Shown one piece after another: positions 35,238-42,966 of a stretch of DNA of 64,000 nt. Every line of letters starts with the position of its first letter. The stretch's first letter is position 1. The translations under genes were made by a program, and so were the position numbers. Source of the DNA: Kribbella sindirgiensis (lineage in GTDB: Bacteria; Actinomycetota; Actinomycetes; Propionibacteriales; Kribbellaceae); NCBI RefSeq assembly GCF_004331435.1, contig NZ_SJKA01000001.1:744001-808000 (forward strand), read 5' to 3'. Below the pieces are notes generated by a model. The model saw nothing but the letters and a program-made list of their open reading frames with translations, was not told the DNA's origin and made no database searches.

Positions 35238-36415
35238 CCTCCAACCAGCCCACCTGGCACGCGGCCGAGCTGCGAGCACGACTCGCCATGGACCTCGTCG
35301 GTGCCGGTCATGTCCGCTCGAAGGAATGGCGAGCCGCAGTCGAGGACGTTCCTCGGGAAGAGTTCATCCCCGAATTCTTCGCCAAGATCGATCGGACGGA
35401 CGGGCCGACTCTGTGGGATCCAATCTCGGCCGAGCGGTCCGGCGCTGAGAGGTGGCTCCGACTGGCCTACGAAGATCTCTCGCATGTCACTCAGCTGAAC
35501 GGCCAGATCTCACCGGCCGATGTCTTGGAACCTGTCGACGGCAACCCGACCTCGTCGTCCACGATGCCAAGCTTGGTGGTTCGGATGTGGGAAGACCTGG
35601 ATGTCGTCGACGGAAGCCGCGTACTGGAGGTCGGAACCGGCACCGGGTACTCCACCGCGCTCGGCTGTCACAGGCTCGGTGAAAGCAACCTGACGTCAGT
35701 GGATGTCGACCCCGAAGTGGCTGGACGGGCTCGTCAGGCGCTCGCCCGCGCTGGTTACCACCCGCAACTGGTCGTTGGCGACGGCGAGGAGGGATCACTC
35801 CGCGGAGCGCCGTATGACCGGATCATTGCGACGTGTTCGTTTCGGTACGTCCCGCAGGCCTGGCTTCAGCAATCCAAACTGGGCGCGATCATTCTGGTTA
35901 CTCTGTCGGGCTGGCTCGGAGGCACCGGCCTCGTCAAGCTGACTGTCACTGGTGACGGAACCGCGGAGGGACAGTTTTTGCCGGGGTACGTGAGCTTCAT
36001 GCCTTCCCGGGCGCACAACCCCCAGCCCGTCGTCATCCCGGACCTATCTGAAGGTGGGGTCTCCCGTGAGACTACGCTCGCGCCAGATGTGCTCACGACC
36101 TACGGACCTGGCCAGCTTGTAGCGCAGTTGGCAGTTCCAGAAGCTCAGCATGTGAGCTTTGGCCCAGACAGCGACCTTCCCGAACATCTGCTGGTCCAGC
36201 CAGACGATTCGTATGCTGCCTTCCGTGGAGGACCGGGCCGTCGGATTATCGAGCAGGGCGGCCCTCAGCGTCTCTGGGACCAAGTCGAGAGCGCAGTGGA
36301 GTCATGGCACTCCTCCGGCGAGCCGGACATCCAAAGCTTCCGCGTCACCGTAACGCCGCACGAACAACGCATTCGCATCCCCAGCGGGAAGAGCTGGAGA
36401 CTACCGGTGCCGTAG
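35234..36415 (+). CDS. PIMT-like O-methyltransferase of the graspetide cluster
   Basis: A 393-aa SAM-dependent methyltransferase related to protein-L-isoaspartate methyltransferase. Motif I is VLEVGTGTGYSTALG, post-I DVDPEVAGRARQAL, and YDRIIATCSFRYVP motif II. A C-terminal extension of about 160 residues is typical of the ATP-grasp-associated subfamily (as ThfM of fuscimiditide), which methylates one Asp so that it closes to an aspartimide. GTG 35234 overlaps the ligase stop (GTGA); longer in-frame upstream sequence lies inside the ligase gene. Confidence 0.85.
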   Translation: MTSNQPTWHAAELRARLAMDLVGAGHVRSKEWRAAVEDVPREEFIPEFFAKIDRTDGPTLWDPISAERSGAERWLRLAYEDLSHVTQLNGQISPADVLEPVDGNPTSSSTMPSLVVRMWEDLDVVDGSRVLEVGTGTGYSTALGCHRLGESNLTSVDVDPEVAGRARQALARAGYHPQLVVGDGEEGSLRGAPYDRIIATCSFRYVPQAWLQQSKLGAIILVTLSGWLGGTGLVKLTVTGDGTAEGQFLPGYVSFMPSRAHNPQPVVIPDLSEGGVSRETTLAPDVLTTYGPGQLVAQLAVPEAQHVSFGPDSDLPEHLLVQPDDSYAAFRGGPGRRIIEQGGPQRLWDQVESAVESWHSSGEPDIQSFRVTVTPHEQRIRIPSGKSWRLPVP

Positions 36416-36576
36416 GGCCATCGCTTCCGGTTTGTCGATCACGCGTTCGGGCACGACAGGCGGCTTTGACGGCTGCGGTTGCGCGGCATCACGGGGCGGT
36501 CGAGGCGCGCGGCAGCACGCGTGGACAGACCACAGTCGTCTACTCCACCTTAGTTAGAGGTAGCTGACGTGTCATG

Positions 36577-36605
36577 GTGATTACTGGCGTGGTCGGGTGA
36601 TCACT
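36577..36605. promoter_or_regulatory. Two GTGATnACT repeats before the HTH-nucleotidyltransferase gene
   Basis: GTGATTACT (36577-36585) and GTGATCACT (36597-36605) are 20 bp apart, about two helical turns, and end 11 bases before ATG 36617. They could be operator half-sites for the HTH part of that protein. The remaining 160 bases of the gap after the methyltransferase show nothing I recognise. Confidence 0.35.
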
Positions 36606-36616
36606 AGGGTCGGGTC

Positions 36617-37255
36617 ATGGATCTGAACAGTCCGATCAGCACGGTCGTGCCGTCGTTGGACGGGCCGGTGTTGCGGGTGCTGGCCCAGGCCGAGGACGGC
36701 CTGTCGGGGCGGCAGATCCACAAGCTCGCGGGCTCCGGAAGCGTCGCGGGCGTGCGCCTCGTACTGCAGCGCCTGGCAGCAACCGGTCTGGTACATGTAG
36801 ACGACCTGGGCAACTCGTTGCTCTATCGCCTCAACCGCAAGCACCTGGTCGCCCCGATCGTCGAGCAGCTCGCGAACCTCCGCAGTACGTTGATCGCCCG
36901 GCTCGCCGACGAGATCAGTGCCTGGCGGATCGCGCCGGTGCACACCAGCGTGTACGGCGCGGTCGCGCGTGGTGACGGTGATCTCGACAGCGACGTCGAC
37001 CTGCTGCTGATCCGTCCGGACCGGCACGAGTTCGAGGACGTGCTGTGGGAGGACCAGGTCGGACGGCTGATGCAGACCGTCGTCGACCTCACCGGCAACC
37101 CAGCCCATGTGTTCGAACTCAGCCAGACCGAGTTCTCGGACCACCTGGCCACCGAGGACCCGATTCTCAACGACTGGATGCAGCCGAGCGTCCAACTCAC
37201 CGGTGTCCCGCTGGACGTGCTCCTGAACGACCTCGAGGCAGCCCTTCCCCGGTAA
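36617..37255 (+). CDS. HTH-nucleotidyltransferase (MNT-type) fusion
   Basis: A 212-aa protein: a winged-helix N-terminus (GLSGRQIHKLAGSGSVAGVR) and a minimal nucleotidyltransferase domain with VYGAVARGDGDLDSDVDLLL, where D126 and D128 are the metal-binding pair. MNT domains of this kind act as antitoxins for HEPN toxins by AMP transfer, but no HEPN gene is adjacent; it may instead be a stand-alone regulator or a drug nucleotidyltransferase. Two short repeats lie directly upstream. Confidence 0.7.
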   Translation: MDLNSPISTVVPSLDGPVLRVLAQAEDGLSGRQIHKLAGSGSVAGVRLVLQRLAATGLVHVDDLGNSLLYRLNRKHLVAPIVEQLANLRSTLIARLADEISAWRIAPVHTSVYGAVARGDGDLDSDVDLLLIRPDRHEFEDVLWEDQVGRLMQTVVDLTGNPAHVFELSQTEFSDHLATEDPILNDWMQPSVQLTGVPLDVLLNDLEAALPR

Positions 37256-37316
37256 CCGGAGCCTGTGGGTACGCCGCCTTTCATCATTGTCAGGACTATC
37301 CACCTGGGACCACTCA

Positions 37317-38216
37317 ATGACCCGCATCGCCATCGACGGCGGCCAGTCGGCGCTCCGTCTTCGTGTCCTCCCGTCCCGACGTTCCGGCAACGGCCCCGGC
37401 TACACGCACGGACCGGACGCCGTGTCCAATCTCCTCGAGGCCATTCGGGCTGCCGCGTCCGAGGCCGAGCTGACCGATCCGGTCGAGGTCGTCGCACTGG
37501 GCCTGACCGGGTATCCCCAGGCGCACGGCGCCGCGGAACGGTTCGCGGCCGATGTCGGTGAGGTGCTGAACGCGGACGAAGTACGCCTCACCCAGGACAT
37601 GGTCACGGCACACGCCGGCGCGTTGCCGGACGGGTACGGCGTCGTTGTTGCCGCGGGCACCGGGCTCGTCTGTCTCGCCGTGGATCGGGACGGTACGTGG
37701 CGCAAGCTCGACGGGCACGGGTACCTGTTCGGCGACGCGGGCAGTGCCTTCGCGATCGGCCGCGCCGGACTGGTCGCCGTACAGCGTGCCCGGGACGGCC
37801 GTGGTCCGGTGACGAAGCTCGCGGACACCGCGCTCGATCCGGTCGCGCTGTACCGGTCGTCCACGCTGGTCGACGACGTGGCCCGCTTCGCCCCCGAAGT
37901 ACTGCGCTGTGCGGCCGAAGGCGATCCGGTCGCGCTCGACCTCCTGGTCGCCGCGGCCGGCGACATCGCCGAGACGATCGGCGCCGCGGTCGACCAACTG
38001 GCCGGTGAGGGGCCTGTGCCGGTCGCGTGTGTCGGCGGCCTGTTCGACGGCGCGGGTGAGCAGTTGCTGACACCTGTCCGCGAGGCGTTGCCGCCGCGGG
38101 CCAAGCTGACACCGGCGGCGGGCAACTCGCTCGACGGCGCGGAACGCCTCGCCGACGGACCAGCCGGAACGTATGCCGACCTGATCATCACGCACCGTCG
38201 AGCGCGACCTCGATAA
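37317..38216 (+). CDS. BadF/BadG/BcrA-type ATPase, N-acetylglucosamine-kinase-like
   Basis: A 299-aa ASKHA-fold kinase. ITRIAIDGGQSALRLRV-like N-terminus (phosphate-1 loop) and VVVAAGTGLVCLAV (phosphate-2) are intact, as is the late VACVGGLFDGAG (adenosine). The family includes GlcNAc and glucosamine kinases. ATG 37317 fits the domain start. The next gene, 70 bases downstream, is a ceramidase-like hydrolase, so the pair may process amino-sugar-containing lipids or glycans (inference). Confidence 0.75.
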   Translation: MTRIAIDGGQSALRLRVLPSRRSGNGPGYTHGPDAVSNLLEAIRAAASEAELTDPVEVVALGLTGYPQAHGAAERFAADVGEVLNADEVRLTQDMVTAHAGALPDGYGVVVAAGTGLVCLAVDRDGTWRKLDGHGYLFGDAGSAFAIGRAGLVAVQRARDGRGPVTKLADTALDPVALYRSSTLVDDVARFAPEVLRCAAEGDPVALDLLVAAAGDIAETIGAAVDQLAGEGPVPVACVGGLFDGAGEQLLTPVREALPPRAKLTPAAGNSLDGAERLADGPAGTYADLIITHRRARPR

Positions 38217-38286
38217 TTACGGTGTAGGCCGTTATCTTGGCCGTACCTCGTCCGATCAGTCCCGGTACGACAGCTGGAGACTTCAC

Positions 38287-39543
38287 GTGACCGAACTCCT
38301 CCTGGCCGCGACGTCCCTGGACGTCACCCCGCCGCCCGGCCACCGGCTCGATGGGTACGCCGCCCGCGCCGGGCTCTCGACCGGTGCCGCGGACCCGCTC
38401 CGAGCCACCCTGATCTGGTTGTCCACCGAGGACGATCCGGGCGTGCTGTGGCTCACGCTGGATGCGATCGCGGTCGGGAGCGCGCTCTCATCGGAGCTCG
38501 CCGCGGCCGCCGGTGCCGCTGCCGGCATCCCGCCGTCGCACGTCGTGGTGTCCGCATCGCACACCCACTCCGGTCCGTCCGGATGGACCGGCGAGATTCA
38601 CCCCATCATTCCGGCCGAGCGGGAACGCCCGCTGGTCGAGTCGCTGGTCGGCGCGGTCCGGTCGGCCGTGCTCGAGCGGCAGCCGGTGACGGCGAGCTGG
38701 CACTCGATCGAGGTCATCGGCGTCGGTACGAACCGGCACCGCAAGAACGGTCCGCACGACACCACCGCCGGCATCCTCGCGCTGCACGGGCTCGGCGGTT
38801 CCCTCGAGGCGGTCCTGCTGGACTTCGCGTGCCATCCGACGACGTACGGCCCGGAGAACCTGCAGTACTCGGCCGACTGGCCCGGAGCCGCGCGTGCCGC
38901 TCTCGCTCCCGCCGTGGTCGGCTTCCTGCAAGGGGCCGCGGGTGACGTCAGCCCCCGCTTCACCCGCCAGGGTCGCGGTGCCGCCGAGGTCGCGCGTCTG
39001 GGCGGTCTACTGGCTTCTCGGGTCCGTGAGGCTCTCGCTACGCCCGGTCTCGAGCTACCTCAGTCCGCGCCGAGCATCCGTCGTACCACTCTGACTCTGC
39101 CTGTCCGGTCCGTACCGCCCGTCGACGAGTCCGAGAAGCTCGCGTCCGTCGTGGAGAGCCGCGTCGCCGAGTCCCGTACCAACGACGCCGGCGACCCGTC
39201 CGGCCGCATCTCCCTAACCCGCCTGGAGGGCGCCCGCGGCCAGGCCCTGATGGCCGCAGCCGACCTCCCACCGGCCCTGGACCTCCCGGTCAGCACCGTG
39301 ACGATGGGCGACGTGTGCTGGATCAACCTCCCGGTAGAACTCTTCGCCGTCCACGGCGCCTGCCTCCAGGCCGACAGCACCCACCCCATCACCCGAGTCA
39401 TCGGCTACACCGACGGCTACTACGGCTACGTAGTAGACCCCTCCGCCGCCGAAGCCGGCACCTACGAAGCCCTCATCACCTTCTTCGACCAACCCACCAC
39501 CAACACCCTCCTCACCGAAACCGCGACCTTCGTGAACAGCTAG
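38287..39543 (+). CDS. Neutral/alkaline ceramidase-like hydrolase
   Basis: A 418-aa protein matching the N-terminal domain of neutral/alkaline non-lysosomal ceramidases: SHTHSGPSGWTG gives the zinc histidines, DFACHPTTYGPENLQYSADWPG the second zinc-side motif and GAAGDVSPRF the third. It is shorter than full ceramidases (about 650 aa) and has no signal peptide, so it may be cytoplasmic with another amide substrate. GTG start with GGAG 8 bases upstream. The last 150 bases are very C-rich. Confidence 0.78.
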   Translation: MTELLLAATSLDVTPPPGHRLDGYAARAGLSTGAADPLRATLIWLSTEDDPGVLWLTLDAIAVGSALSSELAAAAGAAAGIPPSHVVVSASHTHSGPSGWTGEIHPIIPAERERPLVESLVGAVRSAVLERQPVTASWHSIEVIGVGTNRHRKNGPHDTTAGILALHGLGGSLEAVLLDFACHPTTYGPENLQYSADWPGAARAALAPAVVGFLQGAAGDVSPRFTRQGRGAAEVARLGGLLASRVREALATPGLELPQSAPSIRRTTLTLPVRSVPPVDESEKLASVVESRVAESRTNDAGDPSGRISLTRLEGARGQALMAAADLPPALDLPVSTVTMGDVCWINLPVELFAVHGACLQADSTHPITRVIGYTDGYYGYVVDPSAAEAGTYEALITFFDQPTTNTLLTETATFVNS

Positions 39544-41603
39544 AGCGCCAATTCGGGCTGGAGTTTCTTTGCTGGCCAGACGCGTTGTTTGCGGGCGGCG
39601 AGGGTTGAGGCTGCCAGGGCTGCGGTGAACCAGGCTGCTAGGGCGAGGAGGTCTCGGCCGAGGGAGGTGCCGGGGCCGCCGTACATGAGGTGGCGGACGC
39701 CGTCGATGGCGTAGCTCATCGGGAGGGCGTGGTGGAAGAAGTAGAGGGGTTCGGGGATGGTCTGCCACGGGAAGGTGCCGCCGGCGCTGACCAGTTGGAC
39801 GACCATCAGGACCAGGCCGAGGAACTTGCCGACGGCGCCGAACCACGCGGACAGCGCGTGCAGGATCGCGACGAACGTGAACGACGTCAGGATCAGGAAG
39901 CCGACGGTCAGCCACGGGTGCGCGGCGTGGATGCCCAGCCCCAGGACGACCGCGACGAAGACCAGCGTGGCCTGGATCGCGCCGAAGAGCGCCGGAGGCA
40001 ACCACCCGCCGAGCGCGACACGGAACGGCGACTGCAGCGCGGCCAGCGCGCGCGGTGACAACGGACGGACCAGCAGGAACAGGACGTACGCCCCGATCCA
40101 GCACGCGAGGCTGAGGAAGAACGGGGCCAGACCGGCACCGTAGCTGTCAGCCGTGGCCTGCGAGACGTTCTGCAGCGTGACCGGCGCACCCAGTGTCTCG
40201 GCGACCGCCTTGCGCTGATCGGCGGACGGGTTCGGGATCTGCTTCACGCCGCTCTGCAGACCGGTGTTCAGCTGCGTCGCTCCGGTCTTCAGCTGACCCA
40301 CACCGGTCGCGAGGCTGTTCACACCGGTCAGCAACTGCCCCTGCCCAGCGACAGCCTGCTTCTCGCCCGCAGCAAGCTTCTGCGCACCAGTCTGCAGCGT
40401 GCCCAGCCCGGTCTTCAGCTGCCCAGCACCTGTGCTGAGCTGATGCGCCCCACTGGACGCAGTACTGATTCCACTCGTCAGAGCCGGCGTCGCCTTGGCC
40501 AGCGCCGACGCGCCGTTCGACACCTTCCGCGCACCGCTCGCTAGCTGGTTGAGCTGCTTGGACGTCGCCTGGATCTTCGTGTTCGCCCGTACGACGGGAG
40601 CTCGCAACTTCGCCGTCTCGAGCAGAATCACCCTGATCTGGTGCTGGCTCAGCCCCTGCTGCTTCAACCGTGCAGCCAGCTGTGTGTCGAACGTCTTGAG
40701 GTCCTTCACCAACGTGCTGGACGCGGTCGCTACCTGTCGCCCCGTGCCGGCGATCTTCTCGTTGCCATCGGCAACCTGGTCCGCCCCGGCCGCCAGCTGC
40801 TTCGTCTGGTTCGGCAGTGACGCAGTCTTGTCCTCCAACGTCTCCAGACCGTTGTCCAGCTTCGCAGCACCGGACGCCAACGACGACGCACCCTGCGACG
40901 CCTGTGCAGCGCCGGTGGCCAACTGTGTCGCTCCTGCTGACAACTGCTTCTGCGCGGTGTTCAGCTGCGTAGCACCGGACTGCAGCTTCGCGACACCTGT
41001 CGACGCCGACGTCAGCCCGGTTTGGAGCTGGGCAGCACCGGCAGCCGCAGAGCTCACCTGCTTGTGGATGGTGTTGTAGCCGGCCAGGAGCTGCGATGCC
41101 GCGGTCTCACTCACCTGCGAGGCGACGGTCTTCGTCACCTGCGCCACGACCTGGTTGGCGATCGTGTGCGCGATGTAGTTGTTGGCGTCGTTGGTCAGGA
41201 GTTCCAGCTCCGCCTGCCGCGGCGTGAAGTCCGCACTCGACGCCAGGTCGGACGAGAACGACTTCGGCAGCACCAGCGCGAACTCGTACTTCCCGTCCGA
41301 CACCCCTTTCGTCGCGTCCGCGCGGTTCACCTGATGCCAGTCGAAGCTCTTCGACTTCACCAGTTCGTCCGCGACCTGCGGTCCGACGTTGAGCTTCTCG
41401 CCGGTCGCGAGCGTCGTACCCTCGTCCTCGACGACCACCGCGGTCGGAATCTTGTTCAGTCGCCCGTACGGGTCGTGGTTCGCATAGAGGTACAGGCCGC
41501 CGTACAGCACCGGGACCAGCAGCAGCGCGACCACGGCCAGCTTGGGCAGCCGCCCGGCCGTCAGGCGACGCAACTCACTCAGGGCCATCCGCAGCGCGGT
41601 CAC
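39540..41603 (-). CDS. YhgE/Pip-family membrane protein
   Basis: A 687-aa protein with one N-terminal membrane helix (AVVALLLVPVLYGGLYLYAN), a large extracytoplasmic region and five to six helices near the C-terminus, as in Pip phage-receptor/ESX-like YhgE proteins and RND/ABC-2-like exporters. The extracellular part (about residues 185-460) is a chain of QL-x-x-G-A-x-x-L-x-x-G repeats, typical of the Pip stalk. It overlaps the stop of the degenerate ATPase gene (GTGA), so the two are co-translated and likely form one exporter-like complex; the substrate is unknown. Confidence 0.82.
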   Translation of the reverse strand: MTALRMALSELRRLTAGRLPKLAVVALLLVPVLYGGLYLYANHDPYGRLNKIPTAVVVEDEGTTLATGEKLNVGPQVADELVKSKSFDWHQVNRADATKGVSDGKYEFALVLPKSFSSDLASSADFTPRQAELELLTNDANNYIAHTIANQVVAQVTKTVASQVSETAASQLLAGYNTIHKQVSSAAAGAAQLQTGLTSASTGVAKLQSGATQLNTAQKQLSAGATQLATGAAQASQGASSLASGAAKLDNGLETLEDKTASLPNQTKQLAAGADQVADGNEKIAGTGRQVATASSTLVKDLKTFDTQLAARLKQQGLSQHQIRVILLETAKLRAPVVRANTKIQATSKQLNQLASGARKVSNGASALAKATPALTSGISTASSGAHQLSTGAGQLKTGLGTLQTGAQKLAAGEKQAVAGQGQLLTGVNSLATGVGQLKTGATQLNTGLQSGVKQIPNPSADQRKAVAETLGAPVTLQNVSQATADSYGAGLAPFFLSLACWIGAYVLFLLVRPLSPRALAALQSPFRVALGGWLPPALFGAIQATLVFVAVVLGLGIHAAHPWLTVGFLILTSFTFVAILHALSAWFGAVGKFLGLVLMVVQLVSAGGTFPWQTIPEPLYFFHHALPMSYAIDGVRHLMYGGPGTSLGRDLLALAAWFTAALAASTLAARKQRVWPAKKLQPELAL

Positions 41604-42298
41604 GCCTCTGTCTCCTCTTCGTCTTCAATTGCAGTCACAGGCTCAACAGGAGCTATCGGTGTGACCTGCACCGGGTCGGGCTGATCTGTCTCGCCCATCC
41701 GAGCGGCCTTGACGTCCAGCAGCCGTGCTGACGCATCAGCACACGTGATGATCACGCCGTACCCCTGCGCCGCCAGCCCGCGTCCGAACTCGTACCACTC
41801 ATGTGGATCGCCCCCGTGCCGATCCGGCATGGTCAGAATGACCACCTGTACGTCGGGACGCGCCACGGTGAGCTCCGTGAGCAGCCTGGTCCGTACGGCG
41901 ACCGGCAGGTGCTCGAACCGCTTGTCGGCGTGCTCTGCCGCGTCATGCTCGTTCAGCCACTCCAGCACGGCCTTACGCCCCGCCTTGCGACCGGCGATCG
42001 CCAGCTCCTCGCCCACCACGGTCTGAACAGGTAGTGCGTCATCAGGCTCGGTGATGCCGGGTGCGTCGACCACGGCGACGCGGCGACGCAGCAGAGCGGG
42101 GTCGGATCTGCCGTCGAACCGGACCCTCCCGGTGTCGGGCTTCAGCCGCCCGGACAGACCGAGCGCTGCGGCGACGTGCCCTGCGCCCGGATACCCGGTC
42201 AGGAGCACCACCTGATGATCCGCGACCGATACCGACGTGGCGTGCAGCATCGGTGCGTGCGGTCCACGCACGCTGATCCCGGCGGCCTCGAGCTCCAT
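41600..42298 (-). CDS. Degenerate ABC-type ATPase partner of YhgE/Pip
   Basis: A 232-aa protein with the outline of an ABC ATPase but altered catalytic sites. The P-loop reads GYPGAGH (residues 35-41), histidine replacing the lysine and Val the following Ser/Thr; no LSGGQ signature is present; the Walker B region is VQVVILTMPD, without the glutamate of an active site. It probably does not hydrolyse ATP and may regulate or scaffold the YhgE protein. Divergent from the TetR gene, with two palindromes between. Confidence 0.65.
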   Translation of the reverse strand: MELEAAGISVRGPHAPMLHATSVSVADHQVVLLTGYPGAGHVAAALGLSGRLKPDTGRVRFDGRSDPALLRRRVAVVDAPGITEPDDALPVQTVVGEELAIAGRKAGRKAVLEWLNEHDAAEHADKRFEHLPVAVRTRLLTELTVARPDVQVVILTMPDRHGGDPHEWYEFGRGLAAQGYGVIITCADASARLLDVKAARMGETDQPDPVQVTPIAPVEPVTAIEDEEETEA

Positions 42299-42313
42299 CC
42301 TGCATCCCCGTTC

Positions 42314-42345
42314 AATACGGTTGTGTATTCAATACAGAACTGTAT
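42314..42345. promoter_or_regulatory. Two adjacent palindromes: likely TetR operators
   Basis: AATAC-6-GTATT (42314-42329) and ATACAG-AA-CTGTAT (42332-42345), centres 17 bp apart, fill the 56-base gap between the YhgE-operon start and the TetR start at 42355. The second ends 9 bases before the TetR ATG. A repressor bound here would block both divergent promoters. Confidence 0.6.
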
Positions 42346-42354
42346 CCTACTCGT

Positions 42355-42966
42355 ATGGAACCGCCCAAGCGCCGCCGCTCCAACACCCGGGCCCGACTTC
42401 TCGAAGGGGCGCTGGAGGTGTTCGCCGAGCGCGGGTTCCACGGCGCGTCGGTCGAGGACATCTGCGAGCGGGCAGGGTTCACCCGCGGCGCCTTCTACTC
42501 GAACTTCGGCTCCAAGGACGAGTTGGTTCTCACCCTCTTCCAGGCCACGACCGACCGGCTCCTGGAGCAGATCGAGGCGCTGCTCCCCGAGCTCGCCAAT
42601 CAGCCTGGTTCACTCCTGGACGCCGTCCTCGGACTACTCGACGAGACCGCGCCGGACCAGCGGCAATGGCATCTGATCTCGGCCGAGTTCACGCTGCACG
42701 CGCTGCGCGACCCGGACGCCGCGAAGGCTCTGAACGAGCAACGGGCGATGTTCCGCGAGAGCCTGACCCGCCTGGTCGAGCAGATCGCCGAGACCGGAGG
42801 GCTGGAGCTCACCGTGCCTGCGGAGCAGTTCGTGCGGATGGTGATGGCGTTGCACGAGGGCGCGCGCTCCCAGAGCCTGCTCGAGCCACGGGAGGTCCCG
42901 GCCGGGTCGCTCGAGCACACGTTCCTGCCGATGGTGCTGGAAGCGGTCAGCCGACCTTCACGCTGA
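42355..42966 (+). CDS. TetR-family regulator of the YhgE/Pip operon
   Basis: A 203-aa TetR repressor. The helix-turn-helix is GASVEDICERAGFTRGAFYSNF, a canonical TetR recognition pattern; the ligand domain is unlike characterised ones. It is divergent from the ABC-like/YhgE pair and its own operator candidates lie between. The last 20 bases overlap the end of the convergent molybdoenzyme gene. Confidence 0.82.
   Translation: MEPPKRRRSNTRARLLEGALEVFAERGFHGASVEDICERAGFTRGAFYSNFGSKDELVLTLFQATTDRLLEQIEALLPELANQPGSLLDAVLGLLDETAPDQRQWHLISAEFTLHALRDPDAAKALNEQRAMFRESLTRLVEQIAETGGLELTVPAEQFVRMVMALHEGARSQSLLEPREVPAGSLEHTFLPMVLEAVSRPSR

Noticed and set aside
38211..38286. Possible operator GATAATTACGG...CCGTTATC between kinase and ceramidase-like genes
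   Set aside because: The two arms do not match without a gap, so the symmetry is not convincing.
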